A stretch of 64,000 nucleotides of DNA, from assembly GCF_002723615.1 (NCBI RefSeq), contig NZ_KZ304957.1, positions 1 to 64,000 of the forward strand. Reading direction: 5' to 3'. Numbering within the stretch: position 1 is the stretch's first letter; the number at the start of each line of letters is the position of its first letter. Positions 61,296-64,000 of the stretch are shown here, one piece after another. The notes below the pieces were generated by a model that was not told the origin of the DNA, did not search any database, and saw only the letters and a list, made by a program, of their open reading frames with translations. A program made the position numbers and the translations under genes. The DNA is from Limimaricola cinnabarinus. Lineage in GTDB: Bacteria; Pseudomonadota; Alphaproteobacteria; Rhodobacterales; Rhodobacteraceae.

Positions 61296-61901
61296 CTACC
61301 ACATCGTGGTCTTCGCCCGCTCCGGCCACTGCGCATCATAAGCCGCGCCGTCGAAGCCTTCCCTGGCCTCGGCCAGCATCTCGCCGATGCCGGGCAGGCC
61401 CGCGCTGTCGTCGCCGCGGCTCCAGAGCCCGGCACGCATCACCGCGCGGGCGCATTGCGGATAGGCCTCGCTCACCGACACCACGATCACCGCGCGCGGA
61501 TGCATGTCCTCATGGGCGAAGCGCGCGGTCAGATCGGGATCGTCGCTCAGCACGGCGCGGCCATTGACGCGCATGACGATGGTGGCGCCGATCACGAGGA
61601 ACATCAGGCTCACCCGCCCGTCGCGCACGATGTTGCGCAGCGAATCCATGCGGTTGTTGCCGCGCCAGTCGGGCAGGAGCAGGGTGCGCTCATCCATGAT
61701 CCGCACCACCGGGCCGTCATCGCCGCGCGGGCTGGCATCGGTGCCCTCGGGGCCGACCGTGCTGAGCACGCAAAAGCGCGAGGCTTCGATCCAGGCCGCC
61801 TGGGCGGGGGTCAGCCGGTCGGTGACCTTGTCGAGCGCGGCGCCCGAGGGCTTGCGCTCATAAAGCGCTTCGAGCGCCTCGATGCTGTCCACGGTCCTCA
61901 C
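61296..61901 (-). CDS. PPOX-class FMN-dependent protein
   Basis: A 201-residue split-barrel flavin protein of the pyridoxamine-phosphate-oxidase-like superfamily. Seen: FCVLSTVGPEGTDASPRGDD, LLLPDWRGNNRMDSLRNIV and LMFLVIGATIVMRVNGRAVL, a pattern found in FMN-binding DR_2398-type proteins rather than true PdxH. The reaction is unknown. The start codon is GTG, overlapping the stop of plsC (GTGA). It is the last gene of the ftsE-ftsX-plsC run. Confidence 0.8.
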   Translation of the reverse strand: MRTVDSIEALEALYERKPSGAALDKVTDRLTPAQAAWIEASRFCVLSTVGPEGTDASPRGDDGPVVRIMDERTLLLPDWRGNNRMDSLRNIVRDGRVSLMFLVIGATIVMRVNGRAVLSDDPDLTARFAHEDMHPRAVIVVSVSEAYPQCARAVMRAGLWSRGDDSAGLPGIGEMLAEAREGFDGAAYDAQWPERAKTTMW

Positions 61902-62653
61902 GCTGTTTCCTCCACGGCGAGGGGGAAGCCGGCCTCGGCCATCAGCGCGTTGGAGCGCGGCTCGATCTCGGCTTCGAGCCGGGCCATGAACTCGGGTGCG
62001 GGCAGGCCTGGCGGGATCGGTGGGAGGAATTCGACCACGGCGGTGCCGGGGCGGCGCAGCACGCCGCGGCGGGGCCAGAACAGCCCGACATTGCAGGCCA
62101 CGGGCACGCAGGGCTGGTTCAGCTCGCGGTAGATGGCGGCGGTGCCGGTCTTGTAGGGCGCATGGACGCCCGGCGCGAGCCGCGTGCCCTGCGGGTAGAT
62201 GATGAGCTGGCCGGGATCGTCGCGGCCCGCGCGCACCTCGACCATCATCTTCTTGATGGCCGCGCCGCGCTTGCCGCGATCGACCGGCACGCAGCCCATG
62301 CGCAGCGCGATCTGGCCCAGCACCGGCGCATAGACCAGCTCCTTCTTCATGATGAAGCGGCCGCGCGGCACGGAGCCGTAGATCATGATGATGTCGAGAA
62401 AGCTCTGATGCTTGGCGGCGACCATCACCTCGCCCTCGGGCGGCGTGCCGCGCACTTCGGTCCTGAGCCCCAGAAGCACCCGCGCCAGCCAGCGCACGAA
62501 GCGGCACCATGTATGGGCGGCGGCGACGGCGCCGTCGCGGCTCATGATCGCCCAAGGCGTATAGGCGAGCCCGATCGGCAGCATCGCGGCGTAGATCACG
62601 CCGCTGAACAGCAGGCTGCGCAGCCAGCGCCAGCCGTAAGCCAGCCCGCTCAT
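61898..62653 (-). CDS. plsC: 1-acyl-sn-glycerol-3-phosphate acyltransferase
   Basis: Acylates lysophosphatidic acid to phosphatidic acid at the inner membrane. The 251-residue protein has an N-terminal hydrophobic helix (about 15-32), the catalytic HQSFLD (HX4D) and the acyl-acceptor motif IIYPQGTRLAPG, where PQGTR replaces the more usual PEGTR. VPVDRGKRG also fits the family. ATG 62653 is the chosen start because it overlaps the ftsX stop (ATGA); an earlier in-frame ATG gives a low-complexity leader inside ftsX. Confidence 0.92.
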   Translation of the reverse strand: MSGLAYGWRWLRSLLFSGVIYAAMLPIGLAYTPWAIMSRDGAVAAAHTWCRFVRWLARVLLGLRTEVRGTPPEGEVMVAAKHQSFLDIIMIYGSVPRGRFIMKKELVYAPVLGQIALRMGCVPVDRGKRGAAIKKMMVEVRAGRDDPGQLIIYPQGTRLAPGVHAPYKTGTAAIYRELNQPCVPVACNVGLFWPRRGVLRRPGTAVVEFLPPIPPGLPAPEFMARLEAEIEPRSNALMAEAGFPLAVEETA

Positions 62654-63558
62654 GACTGTCGCTCCAGCATCCGCCGCGCCGCCATGCGCGTGGCGGCAAA
62701 GGCCACGGCGGCGGCGAGCGGCGGGATCGGCAGCAGCCACAGCCAGTCCGCCCCGGCAAGGCCGATGCCGGTCAGGAAGCTGTCGGTGCCCCGCGCCGCG
62801 CCGGGCAGCAGCGCCAGAAGCACCCCGCCCGCGAGCGTCCCCGCCGCCGCACCGGTGAGCGCGCGCAGCGTGAAGCGGCGCACGAAGGCGCGGGTGATGT
62901 AGGCGTCGCGCGCGCCGACCAGCCGCAGCACCCGGATCACCTGTGCATTGGCCGAGAGCGCCGATTGCGCGGCCAGCGTGATCATCGCCGCCGTCGAGGC
63001 GCCGATCAGCAGGATCGCCAGCGCGCCCAGCGCGCGCAGCCGCCCGGCAGCGGCGACGAGCGGCTCGCGCCAGCGGGTGTGATCGTCGAGCACCGCGCCG
63101 GGCACCTCGGCCTGAAGCCGGGCGCGCAGGCCCGTGGCGTCATAGCCGTCGCCCTCTTCCTCGATCTCGATCAGCTGCGGGATCGGCAGCGCGTCGAGCG
63201 GCAGATCCGGTCCGAACCACGGGGTCAGCAAGGCCTGTTCCTCTTCTTCGGTCAGGGCGCGCGCCCGGGCGATGCCCGGCGTGGTGCGCAGCACGTCGAG
63301 CGCGGCGGCGGTCTGGGCCGCCAGCTGTTCGGCGGGGGCCGAGATCCTGAGCGTCGAGGTCTGCGCCAGCTCCTCGCCCCAGCGCGCGGCCAGCCGGCCG
63401 GTGGCCAGCGACAGCGCCAGCGCGAAGACCGTCAGCAGCGCCATGGCGGCGGCGGTGAACAGCGTCAGCCGCGCGGTGAAGCCGGTGGGCGGCACGGTGC
63501 GGTCGGCCTGCACGTCACCGGCGAGAAAGGACAGCGCCTGCCAAGCCGCGCGCTTCAC
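62650..63558 (-). CDS. ftsX: Cell division protein FtsX
   Basis: Membrane partner of FtsE in the ABC-type complex that couples divisome assembly to peptidoglycan hydrolase activation. The 302-residue protein has four hydrophobic helices (about 30-50, 168-195, 220-245, 265-285) and a large periplasmic loop between the first two (about 50-165), the standard FtsX layout. FAATRMAARRMLERQS closes the sequence. It overlaps ftsE (4 bp) and plsC (4 bp). Confidence 0.9.
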   Translation of the reverse strand: MKRAAWQALSFLAGDVQADRTVPPTGFTARLTLFTAAAMALLTVFALALSLATGRLAARWGEELAQTSTLRISAPAEQLAAQTAAALDVLRTTPGIARARALTEEEEQALLTPWFGPDLPLDALPIPQLIEIEEEGDGYDATGLRARLQAEVPGAVLDDHTRWREPLVAAAGRLRALGALAILLIGASTAAMITLAAQSALSANAQVIRVLRLVGARDAYITRAFVRRFTLRALTGAAAGTLAGGVLLALLPGAARGTDSFLTGIGLAGADWLWLLPIPPLAAAVAFAATRMAARRMLERQS

Positions 63559-64000
63559 AGCTCGGCCCCCGCGGCGATGAGCTGTCGGTCCTTGAGCCTG
63601 AGCGTGCGCACCGCGACCTGCGCCTTGGCGCTGCGGATCAGGTTCATGTCATGGGTGGCGATCAGCACCGCCTTGCCCATGCGGTTGAGCTCCACCAGCA
63701 GCGCCAGCAGGCGCTGCGACATGTCCCAGTCGACATTGCCGGTGGGCTCGTCGGCGATGATCACCTCGGGCGACATGATGACCGCGCGGGCCAGCGCCGC
63801 GCGCTGCCGCTCGCCGCCCGACAGCTCGGGCGGGCGGCGCTTTGCGTGGCGGGTGAGGCCGACCCAGGCCAGCAGATCGGGCAGGTAGGCCTCGGCCTCC
63901 TGGTGCCGCCCGGCGACGGTGAGTGGCAGCGCCACGTTGTCGGTCAGCGGCAGATGATCGAGAAACTGGCAGTCCTGATGCACCACGCCGATGCGGCGGC
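63555..64000 (-). CDS. ftsE: Cell division ATP-binding protein FtsE (5' end beyond the window)
   Basis: The 3' two-thirds of the FtsE ATPase gene; the N-terminus and Walker A lie beyond position 64000. Seen: the region RIGVVHQDCQFLDHLPLTDN (Q-loop), the signature PPELSGGERQRAALARAV, Walker B VIIADEPTGNVDW and the switch His in LIATHDMNLIRS. The family's usual 220-residue length fits the missing part. Its stop overlaps the ftsX start, giving ftsE-ftsX order on the minus strand. Confidence 0.93.
   Translation of the reverse strand, partial: RRIGVVHQDCQFLDHLPLTDNVALPLTVAGRHQEAEAYLPDLLAWVGLTRHAKRRPPELSGGERQRAALARAVIMSPEVIIADEPTGNVDWDMSQRLLALLVELNRMGKAVLIATHDMNLIRSAKAQVAVRTLRLKDRQLIAAGAEL

Overview
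The window is a GC-rich chromosomal segment of an alphaproteobacterium, most likely a member of the Rhodobacterales (Rhodobacteraceae/Roseobacter group). This rests on the pterin-reductase-like SDR - uvrC - pgsA - moaD - moaE run, the tiny aa3-type oxidase subunit IV gene, the phaA/phaB pair, an ETF-ubiquinone oxidoreductase, and the very dense ATGA/GTGA-coupled gene packing. No complete tRNA, rRNA, insertion sequence, integrase or CRISPR array is visible.

Layout. (1) 1-9700, mostly minus strand: a three-component periplasmic dehydrogenase (TAT-exported small subunit, GMC/FAD large subunit with a cysteine cluster, triheme cytochrome c). It is followed on the same strand by CtaG, a HemJ/CopD-like membrane protein, a subunit II and a fused subunit I-III of a haem-copper oxidase. 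Subunit II has lost the CuA ligands, so the oxidase looks like a quinol oxidase despite its cytochrome c oxidase architecture. (2) 9702-10439: a 738-bp gap with no convincing gene. (3) 10440-37189: a large surface-polysaccharide locus. It has a phosphoglycosyl transferase, polymerase-like protein, glycoside-hydrolase-like protein, glycosyltransferases, flippase, chain-length protein and partner ATPase, and sugar-modifying oxidoreductases. Embedded in it are a one-module type I PKS (KS-AT-KR-DH-ACP-TE), a glycosyltransferase, a one-module NRPS (formyltransferase - adenylation domain interrupted by a luciferase-like monooxygenase - PCP) and their own phosphopantetheinyl transferase, all in one overlapping gene run. 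(4) 37314-41732: ABC transporter, S49 protease, Na+/Ca2+ antiporter-like protein and pterin-reductase-like SDR. (5) 42013-64000: housekeeping genes (uvrC, pgsA, moaDE, phaAB with a patatin between them, trmN6-like, prenyl synthase, ispE, TPR protein, ETF-QO, greA, mobA, accA, plsC, ftsX and the 5'-truncated ftsE at the right edge).

How the genes may work together. The most notable system is the PKS-NRPS-PPTase set welded into the polysaccharide export locus. By domain logic the NRPS would act as the loading module (formylated and/or oxidised aminoacyl-PCP), the PKS would add one reduced ketide and its thioesterase would release or transfer it. The glycosyltransferase between the two megasynthase genes, plus the flippase, polymerase and chain-length genes around them, suggest an acyl-aminoacyl-decorated glycan or a glycosylated small molecule. 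That product is inference; the domain order and gene coupling are read directly from the sequence. Gene boundaries and motifs come from reading the sequence; no database search was available.
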